Origin: Niastella soli
GTDB lineage: Bacteria; Bacteroidota; Bacteroidia; Chitinophagales; Chitinophagaceae
Assembly (NCBI RefSeq): GCF_017742245.1
Contig: NZ_JAGHKO010000004.1
Location: forward strand, 186,001-250,000
DNA: 64,000 nt
Direction of reading: 5' to 3'
How positions within the stretch are numbered: position 1 is the stretch's first letter; every line of letters starts with the position of its first letter. Below the pieces are notes generated by a model. That model was not told the origin of the DNA, did not search any database, and saw nothing but the letters and a program-made list of their open reading frames with translations. Position numbers and translations under genes: made by a program. Shown here in pieces: positions 36,049 to 44,973 of this stretch.

Positions 36049-36681
36049 TTAATCTTTTTGAAATACGTTGTAATAGATCCCACCCGTTAAATAGCCCGAA
36101 AACAGTATTCCCAGTGGGGCTACTTCGGTTTGCAAACCGGCATCTGGTTCCCAGCCCACATATACCCTGTTATACATCAAAGGCATTAACAATTGAGCCT
36201 GTAAACAAATGCCCATAGTGTGGGTAATAGCTATCCTGAGACCGGTAGCAAATGAGAACGTGAATGTTAACCGGTCGCCATTGTGAATTGAATCCGGATC
36301 AATATAGGCGGCGCCCAAAAGGGCTTTTCCATAAACATGCACGGGACCACTTCCATATTCTCTTCCGGCGCCTGCCAGTATCGTATGCATTTTTACAGTG
36401 CCAAGGGGCATTTTTCTATCTGAATCATTTCGTTGAAAACGCATGGTAGAAGAAACATATCCATACTGTAGTTCAAAACATACGTTTTGTTTCGATTTGC
36501 CTGGCTGAATGGTGTAGGCAACAGAGCCGGTATAACAGGGCCCATCGCCAAAAATAAAACGGCCTCTTGTTGCCCTCAGGCTGGCCCCGGTATAATAGCC
36601 GGCATTCGCAGTTAACTGCAGGGTTTGCGCTTGTAGCGATTCAAATGGCCATGGTAAAAAAAATAGTAAATACTTTAACAT
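36049..36681 (-). CDS. Hypothetical outer-membrane beta-barrel protein
   Basis: A 210-residue protein from the ATG at 36681 (MLKYLLFFLPWPFESLQAQ signal peptide); the frame start at 36687 is TTG. Strands: LQLTANAGYYTGASLRATRG, YTGSVAYTIQPG, NVCFELQYGYVSST, KMHTILAGAGREYG, VHVYGKALLGAAYID, LTFTFSFATGLRIAITHTMG, GILFSGYLTGGIYYNVF. The size suggests an eight-strand barrel. No named family. A solitary gene, convergent with the pentapeptide-repeat membrane protein. Confidence 0.6.
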   Translation of the reverse strand: MLKYLLFFLPWPFESLQAQTLQLTANAGYYTGASLRATRGRFIFGDGPCYTGSVAYTIQPGKSKQNVCFELQYGYVSSTMRFQRNDSDRKMPLGTVKMHTILAGAGREYGSGPVHVYGKALLGAAYIDPDSIHNGDRLTFTFSFATGLRIAITHTMGICLQAQLLMPLMYNRVYVGWEPDAGLQTEVAPLGILFSGYLTGGIYYNVFQKD

Positions 36682-36724
36682 TGCCAACGGATTTGAATCT
36701 TTGATAAAGTGGCTTGCTTAAAAG

Positions 36725-36758
36725 AAAGACCGATGAAACGTGTTTTCCACCGGTCTTT
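36725..36758 (-). terminator. Weak terminator-like inverted repeat
   Basis: AAAGACCG and CGGTCTTT arms around an 18-base loop with T-rich flanks, in the 290-base gap between the AraC-type gene and the barrel gene. Nothing else is seen in that gap. Confidence 0.4.
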
Positions 36759-36971
36759 TCGTGAGCCTGCTTTGCGTTTTACCCATCGCATGCAGAAAAA
36801 TAAACCGGAAACTTGCCTTCTCCTATTAAAAACCTAATAATAAAAACTGTCTGCGTAACCAACGTAACCAATAATTTTTGGTGTTATCCCTGTATCAAAG
36901 TTACCGGGTGGCATATGGGAAAACAAATAACAGGGTGGCTTAGTGGCCAAGTTTTGCAAAAGTTGTCCAAC

Positions 36972-37400
36972 TCAGGAAAACTGCCTGTTTCGTACGTAAT
37001 CGGAGGGGGTTTTGCCAGTAAATTTTTTGAAGGCGGAAGTAAACGTATTCCTGTTATGAAAACCACATTTGGGTACCAGTTCCTTGAGGTTTATTTTGCC
37101 CGGTCTTTCATTTTTGATCAGGTCTTCACAATATTTGACGCGGAACTGGTTTAAATAATCGGTAAAATGCATTCCCAATCGCTTATTCAGAAATGCCGAT
37201 AACTGGTGCAAAGGCATTTGCAGATCTTCGGCCAGGTCTTTTAATTTGTAGTGTGGTTTTAAAAAGGGTTGATGCTGCAGCATATAAGTATTCAACTTCA
37301 CCCTGATCAAATCCACATTCGAGTCGTCAGCATCTGGCTGGCGATCATCCTTATTCATTCCCAACAACGATCTCAATATATGAAGCAATTTCCTTTCCAT
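36972..37400 (-). CDS. Small AraC-type DNA-binding protein (paralogue)
   Basis: A 142-residue protein with the same layout as the one at 28802-29239: an N-terminal extension of about 45 residues and an AraC-type double HTH (YKLKDLAEDLQMPLHQLSAF and LVPKCGFHNRNTFTSAFKKF followed by TGKTPSDYVRN). Shared features include HFTDYLNQFRVKYCEDLIKN against RFTDYLNQFRILYCENLIQE. No sensor domain. It lies between a barrel gene and the GLPGLI/receptor pair, all on the minus strand, and may regulate either. Confidence in DNA binding is high; targets are unknown. Confidence 0.85.
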   Translation of the reverse strand: MERKLLHILRSLLGMNKDDRQPDADDSNVDLIRVKLNTYMLQHQPFLKPHYKLKDLAEDLQMPLHQLSAFLNKRLGMHFTDYLNQFRVKYCEDLIKNERPGKINLKELVPKCGFHNRNTFTSAFKKFTGKTPSDYVRNRQFS

Positions 37401-37501
37401 AAACTACAAGGCAGTTTTACAAAATTAACTGCCTTGCGTTATCGTCCATTCATTTAACCGTGAATCATATGTTAGGCAATGGATTGGGAAGGTCGTCGGG
37501 T

Positions 37502-38239
37502 TTATAGTAAGAGCTGATTGCGCAGTTTTTTTTCGGTCTCATCCCCCCAGTTCTTCAAGATGTCTGTTAATTGCGACCGGTATTCGTTCCCAGTCATTTT
37601 CTTTCCCTTTTTAGGCATCTCCAGTTCTTTCCCGGTCACATCTATCAGCGCCAGCTTGGTGGCATACCAGGTAGTATGAAAACGCGGAATGGCCAGTCCC
37701 ATGATCATTCCGGGTAACCCATTTACAGACTCAGGGCCGCCAGTGGTAAGTATTTCATCGGTATAAAAAGCGATCACCACAACCGAGTCCATGATACGGC
37801 CAACGGCCTTTCGGCAATCGAACCCGGCAATCTTTCTTATTTCAGGCGTAATACGCCAGTCAATATGACGAACCGAGTCTGACACCTGATAGGCGCTCCC
37901 AAATATTACCCGCTGGGTTAAAGAAAGATTGCTATCCAAACTGGTAAGAACGGTATTCTCCGAAGCAAATACATTCCACGTTTTTACCTGTTTTATTTCC
38001 GGCTCCCGGCCCGCTTTAAACAACGTACGATCGTCTTTGAAGAAAAGGTCGTAATAAAAAGTCACAAACTTGGGCAACTTCGACTTTGTCAATTCATCAA
38101 AGAAATTGCTCTCACTCATTAAAGCATGCTGATTGGTCTTTCGTTCGTATTCTATTCTGCCTTGTGAGATGAATTGCTGCTGCGCCAAAACAGCCTGCGA
38201 AAATAATATGGTTACTATTATATAAAAAAGTGACTTCAT
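37502..38239 (-). CDS. GLPGLI-family protein
   Basis: A 245-residue exported protein (signal MKSLFYIIVTILFSQAVLAQ) of the GLPGLI family, named for a conserved motif visible here as NGLPGMIMGLAIP near residue 178. Other family marks are QGRIEYERKTNQHAL at the start, KIAGFDCRKAVGRI and VVIAFYTDEI. The family is confined to Bacteroidota and often follows a TonB-receptor-like gene, as here: the receptor-like gene ends 250 bases upstream on the same strand. Function is not known; a periplasmic helper of the barrel protein is often assumed. A heptanucleotide array separates the two. Confidence 0.88.
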   Translation of the reverse strand: MKSLFYIIVTILFSQAVLAQQQFISQGRIEYERKTNQHALMSESNFFDELTKSKLPKFVTFYYDLFFKDDRTLFKAGREPEIKQVKTWNVFASENTVLTSLDSNLSLTQRVIFGSAYQVSDSVRHIDWRITPEIRKIAGFDCRKAVGRIMDSVVVIAFYTDEILTTGGPESVNGLPGMIMGLAIPRFHTTWYATKLALIDVTGKELEMPKKGKKMTGNEYRSQLTDILKNWGDETEKKLRNQLLL

Positions 38240-38277
38240 TGATTTACGATTTTAAGTGCTGAGTTCTTATGTTATTT

Positions 38278-38316
38278 GGTTCTTGGGTTCTTGGGTTCTT
38301 GGGTTTTTGAGTTATT
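38278..38316 (+). repeat. 8-bp tandem repeat GGTTCTTG
   Basis: Four copies of GGTTCTTG (last ones degenerate: GGTTTTTG, AGTTATTG) directly upstream of the GLPGLI gene. One of several different short tandem repeats at gene borders in this window. Confidence 0.8.
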
Positions 38317-38325
38317 GGCCACCCG

Positions 38326-38347
38326 GTCCTGAGCGTCAGCGAAGGAC
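38326..38347. repeat. Short palindrome GTCCTGAGCGTCAGCGAAGGAC
   Basis: Imperfect palindrome with arms GTCCT(GAGC) / (GCGA)AGGAC. It belongs to the GTCCTGAGCNNNNCGAAGGAC type of dispersed palindrome and sits 15 bases before the heptanucleotide array. Confidence 0.7.
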
Positions 38348-38362
38348 AGGGTATTCTCTTTG

Positions 38363-38481
38363 CCTTCTGCCGTCTACCGTCTGCCGTCTGCCTTCTGCCG
38401 TCGGCCTTCTGCCTTCTGCCTTCTGCCGTCTGCCGTCTGCCGTCTACCTTCTGCCTTCTGCCGTCTGCCGTCTGCCTTCTG
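38363..38481 (+). repeat. Heptanucleotide array CC[G/T]TCTG, 17 units
   Basis: Seventeen consecutive 7-base units without a gap. The third base alternates G or T in no simple order, and three units have a one-base variant (CCGTCTA twice, CCGTCGG once). It ends 8 bases before the stop codon of the receptor-like gene. In translation it gives meaningless low-complexity protein, so I treat it as non-coding. Confidence 0.95.
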
Positions 38482-38488
38482 CCTCTTC

Positions 38489-41275
38489 TTAAAAACCCAT
38501 TGGTTTTCCATTTTTGTTGAAGTTCCAGATGAACGATAACATAAAATTCCTTTTGATGGTATTATACGTTCTTTCTGAAATAAAGTTATTGTTGATATTC
38601 CGGTTAAACCCAATATTCTGGTTCAGGATATCCTTTACAGCAAATCGCAGGCGGCCCGCATCATTCTTTAAGAACTTCTTGTCAATACTTCCATTCCAAA
38701 TGATTGAATTATTATTATTTTCAAACACACTGGTCTTTTGACGCAAATTGAATGTGCAGTCGGTGTTTGTTTCCAGTTTCCACGGCAGGGCTAACCATAC
38801 CCAAACGCTATGCCCCTGGGTAAGGTAACGGGTAACCTTGTCGGTTGCCAACGAAGTTTTGGAAACATTATAATCGAAGTCAAAGAACAGCCAGATATCG
38901 ACCTTCTTTTCTTTACGGTAACCTATATTAGGACCAATGCTAAAGGTCTGCCTGTCGTTCTTATTTTCCTGATCATTGGTAAAGTTGGTATTGTGATTCA
39001 GGTTAAACTCGGCATTAGTACCAGCCATTAATCCCCATTTGGCTACTTTTTTTCTATAGGAGAGGTAGCCGCTTACCCGGTAATTACCATCTACGTTTAT
39101 AGGCCGCGATATTTTACGACCGGTTTTAAGGTCCAGGAAATTATAGGTACTGAAATCATTTTGCGTTGTGCTATAATTGAGCTCTGAGTAAATACTCCGT
39201 TCCGACAGGAATTTAAAACTATTGTACGACACCTCGAATCGATGCCGGAAAGCCTGTTTCAGATAGGGGTTACCCTCCTGAATGTTCATTTGGTTGGTAA
39301 TATCCCGTATAGGCTGGATCTGACTAAGGGAAGGCGCTTGCGTGCTTCCGTTATAATTGAACCGCAGATTGCCATTGGTACCCATGGTCCAGTTCAGGTT
39401 GGCTTGTGGATAATAATTGGTAAAACTGTAATTGATGGCAGAATCTCTTTTTATGTCTGTACGGGTATAAGCCGCATTCGAAATGTTCATCCCAAACGAG
39501 AAATTGATCTTTTTGGGTTTGGCATACCGGTAATTGATCCCGCCCGATTGGGTAAGTACATTTAGCTGGTATTCATTGCTCAGCGAATCGATCCTGTTCA
39601 AATATTCTTTCCCACCTAAAGCATCTTTCTCCATCGTGGTGATGTAGGCCTTCCGGTGATTGTTATCTATGCTATAGTTAAACTCCAGTAACGACCTTTT
39701 ATTGATCGGTTCTGTATAAGAGACCTTGGAGTTAATGGTAGAGAGGGTATTTTCAGTCAGCTTTTGCTGATCAAGTATTTTAGCACTATCCAATATCCCA
39801 TTTTCATAATAGTTGTTGTCTGAGAAAAAGAACCCGTTCGAAACTATGTTGGTATAATTCTGTTTAGCCGAAATAGAAAGGGTCCGCCCCTGTTTTCTGA
39901 ACTTTTGCTTGAACAGCAGCGTGGAATTGAAATTCTTGTTATCGGCATCGGTTGTGGTTTTCCGTTCAATGCGGCTTAAGGTATCACCCAGGCTGTTCAA
40001 CGATTCCTGGTGGAAAGTACTTTGACTAAAACTTTCTCCCTTCGAACCCTGCACCGTAATTTTTATGGAAGAAAAAGAATCGATCTGCACTTCATACAAC
40101 CCATCTAACCGGTTGCGGTAACGGCTGGTAAAGCTGTTACCATTTTCATTGGTATACAAAACGGTATCCTTTAAGATATTCTGGCTATAAGTATTGCCTT
40201 CTGATTCCGTATTCAGTTTATTATACTGGTAATTACCGTTCAGGTGAATTTTATCGCCGTTCCATTTATTAGAGTAATGGAGACCGCCATTCCAGCCTTT
40301 GGGCAATCCTTCCCCCCAATAATTACTACCGCCAAATTCATCTCCACCGCTAACAGAGATAGATATTCCGCCATCATCGGAGCCCACCTCCACATTATTG
40401 TTGGCCCCGTAGTTCATCCCTTCATTCCAGTTTAACCCCGTTTTCCCGGTATTCGACATAATGCCATAAGCCGCAAATTTCCGCTTGCCCTTAAAGGCAT
40501 TTATCATGAGGTTGTTGTTCCAGTATTTATTGGCATCGCTGCCTAATTCCAGTTTACCAAAGTACCCTTTCTTTCTATCCTCCTTTAATTGCACATTGAG
40601 GGTTTTGGTTTTTTGTCCATCATCGATACCTGTGAAGGTAGCCTGGTCGCTTTTTTTATCGAATGCCTGCACTTTTTCAACGGCATCGGCGGTAAAGCCC
40701 CGGGTAACAATGGTAGGGTCATCGCTAAAAAACTCCTCCCCATCCACCAGTACTTTCTGTACCTTTTCGCCCTGGGCGGTTATTTTACCGTCTTTGTCTA
40801 CCTGAATACCGGGTAAAATTTTCAACAGATCTTCAACCGTGGCCCCTGCACTCAATTTAAAGCTGTCAGCAATGTACTCGGTAGTATCACCTTTGATGCG
40901 AATAGCGCCCAGTTTGTGCTGTACTACAACTTCTGCCAGCAACTGGCTCTTCAGGATCAGGGAAATTTTGCCCAGATCAACGGTGGCGCCCGCTGTTACT
41001 TCAACCTGGTCGAAGTAATCGGCATAAGCCGGGCGGGTAACCATAACAATAAATTTACCTGCAGGTAACTTTTGAAGCTCAAACTGACCCGCCGTATTAC
41101 TTCGGGTATAAGAAACCAACACCGAATCGGCTGGCCTCAATAATGCAATAACTGTATTGGCAAGGTTCTTTTTTTCCGAAGTATCAATTACTGTACCTTT
41201 AAGAGTGGCTTGTTGTGCTAAAACGGGAACGGAAATAATAAAAAGTAAGGCTAGAAGTATGGTTGTTTTCTTCAT
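38489..41275 (-). CDS. TonB-receptor-like outer-membrane beta-barrel protein
   Basis: A 928-residue protein with signal peptide ([21 protein letters not shown]), a carboxypeptidase-regulatory-like domain (about 22-110: [40 protein letters not shown]), a plug-like domain (about 125-235: [36 protein letters not shown]) and a large barrel to the C-terminus ([21 protein letters not shown]). This is the outer_membrane_beta-barrel_3 type, which resembles TonB-dependent receptors but usually has no clear TonB box. It pairs with the GLPGLI gene. The stop codon directly borders the heptanucleotide array. Substrate unknown. Confidence 0.85.
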   Translation of the reverse strand: MKKTTILLALLFIISVPVLAQQATLKGTVIDTSEKKNLANTVIALLRPADSVLVSYTRSNTAGQFELQKLPAGKFIVMVTRPAYADYFDQVEVTAGATVDLGKISLILKSQLLAEVVVQHKLGAIRIKGDTTEYIADSFKLSAGATVEDLLKILPGIQVDKDGKITAQGEKVQKVLVDGEEFFSDDPTIVTRGFTADAVEKVQAFDKKSDQATFTGIDDGQKTKTLNVQLKEDRKKGYFGKLELGSDANKYWNNNLMINAFKGKRKFAAYGIMSNTGKTGLNWNEGMNYGANNNVEVGSDDGGISISVSGGDEFGGSNYWGEGLPKGWNGGLHYSNKWNGDKIHLNGNYQYNKLNTESEGNTYSQNILKDTVLYTNENGNSFTSRYRNRLDGLYEVQIDSFSSIKITVQGSKGESFSQSTFHQESLNSLGDTLSRIERKTTTDADNKNFNSTLLFKQKFRKQGRTLSISAKQNYTNIVSNGFFFSDNNYYENGILDSAKILDQQKLTENTLSTINSKVSYTEPINKRSLLEFNYSIDNNHRKAYITTMEKDALGGKEYLNRIDSLSNEYQLNVLTQSGGINYRYAKPKKINFSFGMNISNAAYTRTDIKRDSAINYSFTNYYPQANLNWTMGTNGNLRFNYNGSTQAPSLSQIQPIRDITNQMNIQEGNPYLKQAFRHRFEVSYNSFKFLSERSIYSELNYSTTQNDFSTYNFLDLKTGRKISRPINVDGNYRVSGYLSYRKKVAKWGLMAGTNAEFNLNHNTNFTNDQENKNDRQTFSIGPNIGYRKEKKVDIWLFFDFDYNVSKTSLATDKVTRYLTQGHSVWVWLALPWKLETNTDCTFNLRQKTSVFENNNNSIIWNGSIDKKFLKNDAGRLRFAVKDILNQNIGFNRNINNNFISERTYNTIKRNFMLSFIWNFNKNGKPMGF

Positions 41276-41483
41276 GGGAAGTAAGGGACACAGGCATTAA
41301 GCCATAGTGGTTGGTTAACGTGTTTGGTTAATTTGTCCGATACGCCCTGGTGATGGAGCGAATGTCTGGAATGTATTTGGTTTTTAACCAAAGAATATCT
41401 TAATTAATCGTTAAAGCAGTTTCATATATATCTGGTCATAATATACAAGACAAGTACAGGATCAAAACAAACAGAACAGGCTT

Positions 41484-43430
41484 ATGGAAGTAAAAAAATA
41501 TGAAGAAATTCATTTTGTAGACAGCACAAGGGCAGTATGGAACTATTCTTTTTTTTCAGAAGATGACATCCGCAATTTCCAGCAGGGTACCCATTATCGC
41601 TTATACGATCTGTTTGGTTCACACGAAATTGAAGTATTGGGCAAAAGAGGCTACTATTTTGCCGTTTGGGCGCCAAACGCCACCGCCGTATCTGTGATCG
41701 GCAATTTCAACGACTGGAACCCCACCACCCATCCTTTGTTTGTCCGGCTCGACAAATCGGGTATCTGGGAGGGTTTTATTCCCGGAATGTCCAGAGGCGA
41801 AGTATACAAATACCATATAGATGGGTTCAAGGGCGTTAAAACCGACAAGGGCGACCCCTATGCCAATTTCTGGGAAAAAAGACCCAACACGGCTTCCATT
41901 ACCTGGGACCTTGGCTACAACTGGAAAGACGATGACTGGATGTCAAACCGCGGTAAGCACAATTCACTGGAAGCACCCTGCAGTATTTATGAAGTCCACC
42001 TCGCCAGCTGGATGCGCCCGAATAAACATGACGAAGAATCTTACAATTCATACGATCAGCTACGGCAGCTAATGGTCCCTTACGTACAGGAAATGGGATT
42101 TACCCACGTGGAATTTATGCCGATAATGGAACATCCTTTCGATGGCAGCTGGGGTTACCAGGGTACCGGTTATTTTGCACCCACTTCCCGGTTTGGCGAT
42201 CCGCAAAGTTTTATGGAGCTGATAAATGCTTTTCATGAAGCAGGCATTGGCGTTATACTCGACTGGGTACCTTCACATTTCCCCTACGATGCCCATGGCC
42301 TGTTTATGTTCGACGGGGCCAACACCTACGAATATGCCGATATGCGCAAAGGGTTTCACCCCGATTGGAACAGTTATGTATTCAACTATAAAAGGGGAGA
42401 GGTAAAATCCTTTCTCATCAGCAGCGCCCGTTTCTGGTTCGATAAATTCCATATTGATGGGATTCGGGTTGATGCGGTCAGTTCCATGCTGAAATTAAAT
42501 TATTCGCGTACCCACGGCCAGTGGGAACCCAACGAATACGGCGGCGATGGCAATATTGAAGCTATAAATTTTATTAAAGACCTGAATGAGACCATTTACC
42601 GCGATTTTCACGATATCCAAACGATTGCCGAAGAAGCAACCGACTGGCCAGGCGTATCGCGACCCACTGTTAATAACGGACTGGGCTTTGGCATGAAATG
42701 GATGATGGGCTGGATGCACGATACACTGGATTATTTTAAAATGGACCCCATATACCGGCGCCATTACCAGAATAAGTTCTCCTTCAGCATGATGTATTAT
42801 TACGACGAAAACTTTCTATTACCTTTAAGTCATGACGAAGTAGTACATGGTAAAAGCCCGATGATCTTTAAAATGCCGGGCGATGAATGGCAGAAATTTG
42901 CCAACCTGCGTACCCTGTATACTTATATGTTTACACACCCCGGGGGAAAACTCCTGTTCATGGGCAGTGAATTTGGTGATACCAATGAATGGAATTACAA
43001 AAGCGAGCTGCAGTGGGACCTGCTAAAATTTGACTCACACCAGTTAATGAAGGATTGTGTACGCGATCTGAACCTTTTATTGCGGAACGAACCCGCGATG
43101 TATGAAAACCAGTTTAATATTTATGGGTTTGAATGGGTTGACCTGAACCACCCGGCCGAATGTGTGGTAGCTTACCGCCGAAAAGGGAAAGACCCCGCCA
43201 ATGACCTCCTGATCATTTTAAACCTGACCCCTGTGGTGCGGCACGACTGGAAAGTATATACTTACGGGAAATCTGAATGGCGTGAGATCTTTAATTCCGA
43301 TGACAAACGATATTGGGGAACCGGAAATGTGTTCAATCCGGAGATCTTCACGAGAAGTTTAGATAAAAATGATAATATGTATGAAATAAATGTGCACCTG
43401 CCGCCGTTGGGAGCTATAGTATTGAAGTAA
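41484..43430 (+). CDS. glgB: 1,4-alpha-glucan branching enzyme
   Basis: A 648-residue GH13 enzyme that transfers alpha-1,4 chains to make alpha-1,6 branches in glycogen. It has an N-terminal CBM48 domain (about 40-140: FAVWAPNATAVSVIGNFNDW) and the catalytic barrel with the invariant regions VILDWVPSHFP, GIRVDAVSSML (nucleophile Asp), IAEEATDWP (acid/base Glu) and LPLSHDEVVHGK (stabilising Asp). The E. coli enzyme is longer because of an extra N1 domain, absent here. No other glycogen gene is adjacent; a TPR gene follows 33 bases later and may be co-transcribed. Very high confidence in family and reaction. Confidence 0.96.
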   Translation: MEVKKYEEIHFVDSTRAVWNYSFFSEDDIRNFQQGTHYRLYDLFGSHEIEVLGKRGYYFAVWAPNATAVSVIGNFNDWNPTTHPLFVRLDKSGIWEGFIPGMSRGEVYKYHIDGFKGVKTDKGDPYANFWEKRPNTASITWDLGYNWKDDDWMSNRGKHNSLEAPCSIYEVHLASWMRPNKHDEESYNSYDQLRQLMVPYVQEMGFTHVEFMPIMEHPFDGSWGYQGTGYFAPTSRFGDPQSFMELINAFHEAGIGVILDWVPSHFPYDAHGLFMFDGANTYEYADMRKGFHPDWNSYVFNYKRGEVKSFLISSARFWFDKFHIDGIRVDAVSSMLKLNYSRTHGQWEPNEYGGDGNIEAINFIKDLNETIYRDFHDIQTIAEEATDWPGVSRPTVNNGLGFGMKWMMGWMHDTLDYFKMDPIYRRHYQNKFSFSMMYYYDENFLLPLSHDEVVHGKSPMIFKMPGDEWQKFANLRTLYTYMFTHPGGKLLFMGSEFGDTNEWNYKSELQWDLLKFDSHQLMKDCVRDLNLLLRNEPAMYENQFNIYGFEWVDLNHPAECVVAYRRKGKDPANDLLIILNLTPVVRHDWKVYTYGKSEWREIFNSDDKRYWGTGNVFNPEIFTRSLDKNDNMYEINVHLPPLGAIVLK

Positions 43431-43463
43431 CAGATTTTTGTGATATATGAAAAGAACAAATCT

Positions 43464-44492
43464 ATGAAAACCCTTAGCGCTATTTTAATGTTGGGATTAA
43501 TTTCCAACGGTGTTTACTCCCAAACTGATAGTACAGAATTCTATTATAGAAAAGGAATTCTGGAACAAGAAGCTCGCCGGTACCGGGAAGCAGAAAAAAA
43601 CTTCGCCAAAGCCGCACAATTTTCACCCAAAGCGCCCAAAGTATTGTTGGGCTGGGGACAGTCGCTCATAGAACAACGGCGCTATGTAGAAGCCCGGGAA
43701 AAATTCAGCGGCGCCTACCAGGCAGACAATAAAAATACCGATGCGGTACTGCAACTGGCTACGTTATCACTAAATACCCGCCAGTGGAATGAAGCGATCA
43801 CGTACGCTAAAAAAATGCAGGAATTAAAGATCGGCAACAGCGCCAATTACATTATGGTGAAAAGCTATTATGGACTGGAGAATTATGGCGAATGTGTGAA
43901 ATACTGTGAACTGGCCTACAAAGACGATCCTAAAAATGCAGAAGTTCCTTATATAGCCGGTCGCTGCCTGGTTGATATGAGCAATTACAAAAAAGCGGCT
44001 GGTTGCTTTGAGCAGGCCATCACGCTTGACAGCAGTAAAGCGAATTGGATGTATGAAGCCGCGTTGGTTTACTACGCAGTGCCTGATGATAAAAAAGCCA
44101 TTTACTGGTTTGAGCGGGCCGCTGCCAAGGGCTACCCCCGCAGTAATGATTTTATAGAGAACCTCGCCAATGCCTACCTGAACGTTAAGAATTATGATAA
44201 AGGATTGGGTCTGTTACAGGAAGTGCTGGTAAAAAAGCCACAGGACCAGGAACTGTTATACAACATTGCTGATGCCTATTACAACATGGGCAAATATGAC
44301 GACGCCATCAGCTACTGGGATAAATTACTCGAGCTCGATAAAAAGAATGCGAACTCTTTATACATGATCGGACTGAGTTATCAAAAGAAAGGAGAGAAGG
44401 AAAAAGGACAACAACTGTGCGACAAAGCCATTGAAATGGACCCTTCGTTAAAGAACCTGAAAGAGGAGAAGAAAATGCCTGGTGGAATATAA
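43464..44492 (+). CDS. Exported TPR-repeat protein
   Basis: A 342-residue protein from the ATG at 43464 with a signal peptide (MKTLSAILMLGLISNGVYSQ); the frame extension to 43440 begins with GTG and would mask the signal. The rest is about eight tetratricopeptide repeats (for example RYREAEKNFAKAAQFSPKAP, YVEARERFSGAYQAD-type, YKKAAGCFEQAITLDSSKAN, YDDAISYWDKLLELDKKNAN). TPRs make protein-binding superhelices in the periplasm; the partner is unknown. The stop lies six bases before a GGCAATR repeat array. Confidence 0.82.
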   Translation: MKTLSAILMLGLISNGVYSQTDSTEFYYRKGILEQEARRYREAEKNFAKAAQFSPKAPKVLLGWGQSLIEQRRYVEAREKFSGAYQADNKNTDAVLQLATLSLNTRQWNEAITYAKKMQELKIGNSANYIMVKSYYGLENYGECVKYCELAYKDDPKNAEVPYIAGRCLVDMSNYKKAAGCFEQAITLDSSKANWMYEAALVYYAVPDDKKAIYWFERAAAKGYPRSNDFIENLANAYLNVKNYDKGLGLLQEVLVKKPQDQELLYNIADAYYNMGKYDDAISYWDKLLELDKKNANSLYMIGLSYQKKGEKEKGQQLCDKAIEMDPSLKNLKEEKKMPGGI

Positions 44493-44497
44493 TACAG

Positions 44498-44546
44498 GGC
44501 AATAGGCAATGGGCAATAGGCAATAGGCAATAGGCAATAGAGAATA
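44498..44546 (+). repeat. Heptanucleotide array GGCAAT[A/G], 7 units
   Basis: Seven units of 7 bases (GGCAATA with a few GGCAATG; last unit GAGAATA) starting six bases after the TPR gene stop. The same unit recurs at 47.16, 48.11, 51.17 (reverse) and 52.52 kb. Confidence 0.93.
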
Positions 44547-44562
44547 CAAAAGAAAAGAAATA

Positions 44563-44595
44563 AAAATCCCCAGGTTATTTTGACCCGGGGATTTT
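44563..44595 (+). terminator. Rho-independent terminator
   Basis: AAAATCCCC(A)GG / (A)CCCGGGGATTTT hairpin ending in a T run, after the TPR gene and its repeat array. Confidence 0.8.
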
Positions 44596-44598
44596 CTA

Positions 44599-44653
44599 TT
44601 AGTTAATGCTTGTTTTAAGGAATCCCCTCCTGGGAGGGGTAGGGGTGGGTTTG
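44599..44653 (+). repeat. Interspersed repeat with CCCCTCCTGGGAGGGGT core
   Basis: AATGCTTGTTTTAAGGAATC followed by CCCCTCCTGGGAGGGG and TAGGGGTGGGTTTG. Near-identical copies are at 46919-47033 (twice) and, reversed, 50930-51000. The core is an inverted repeat. Confidence 0.85.
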
Positions 44654-44724
44654 CCTACTGCCTTCTGCCGTCTGCCTTCTGCCGTCTGCCTTCTTCCTAC
44701 ATCCTATCCGGTACTCGAATCCCC
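44654..44724 (+). repeat. Heptanucleotide array plus duplicated argS 3' end
   Basis: Six CC[G/T]TCTG-type units (44654-44695) run into bases that repeat the true 3' end of argS. The 44 bases 44681-44724 are identical to 44958-45001, which include the last codons and stop of argS and the end of the other array. Confidence 0.93.
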
Positions 44725-44774
44725 GGAATCTAAAAGGTAGAAGGCAGAGATTTGAATGCAAGTAATTTTACAAT

Positions 44775-44810
44775 AAAAAATCCCCGGTCACGTGTACCGG
44801 GGATTTTTTT
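44775..44810. terminator. Bidirectional terminator
   Basis: AAAAAATCCCCGGTCACGTG / TACCGGGGATTTTTTT, a GC-rich stem with A and T runs, between the convergent TPR and argS genes. Confidence 0.85.
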
Positions 44811-44902
44811 ATTATATCATTTGCTTTTTCAAACATTCTTTGTCTTTCTCTCTGCCGTCTGCCGATACAGACGGGGTTCCGCAATAAGGACTTTCATCTC
44901 TG

Positions 44903-44972
44903 CCTTCTGCCCTCTGCCTTCTGCCGTCTGCCGTCTGCCTTCTGCCGTCTGCCGTCTGCCGTCTGCCTTCTT
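44903..44972 (+). repeat. Heptanucleotide array CC[G/T]TCTG, 10 units
   Basis: Ten 7-base units ending one base before the argS stop codon. A short outlying piece of the same array is at 44851-44864, split off by about 38 bases containing CGATACAGACGGGGTTCCGC. Confidence 0.94.
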
Positions 44973-44973
44973 C

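Noticed and set aside
38363-38481. CRISPR-like array
   Set aside because: Units are 7 bases with no spacers and no cas genes nearby.
38256-38492. A plus-strand frame rich in [11 protein letters not shown]
   Set aside because: It is the heptanucleotide array read as protein; no real composition or start context.
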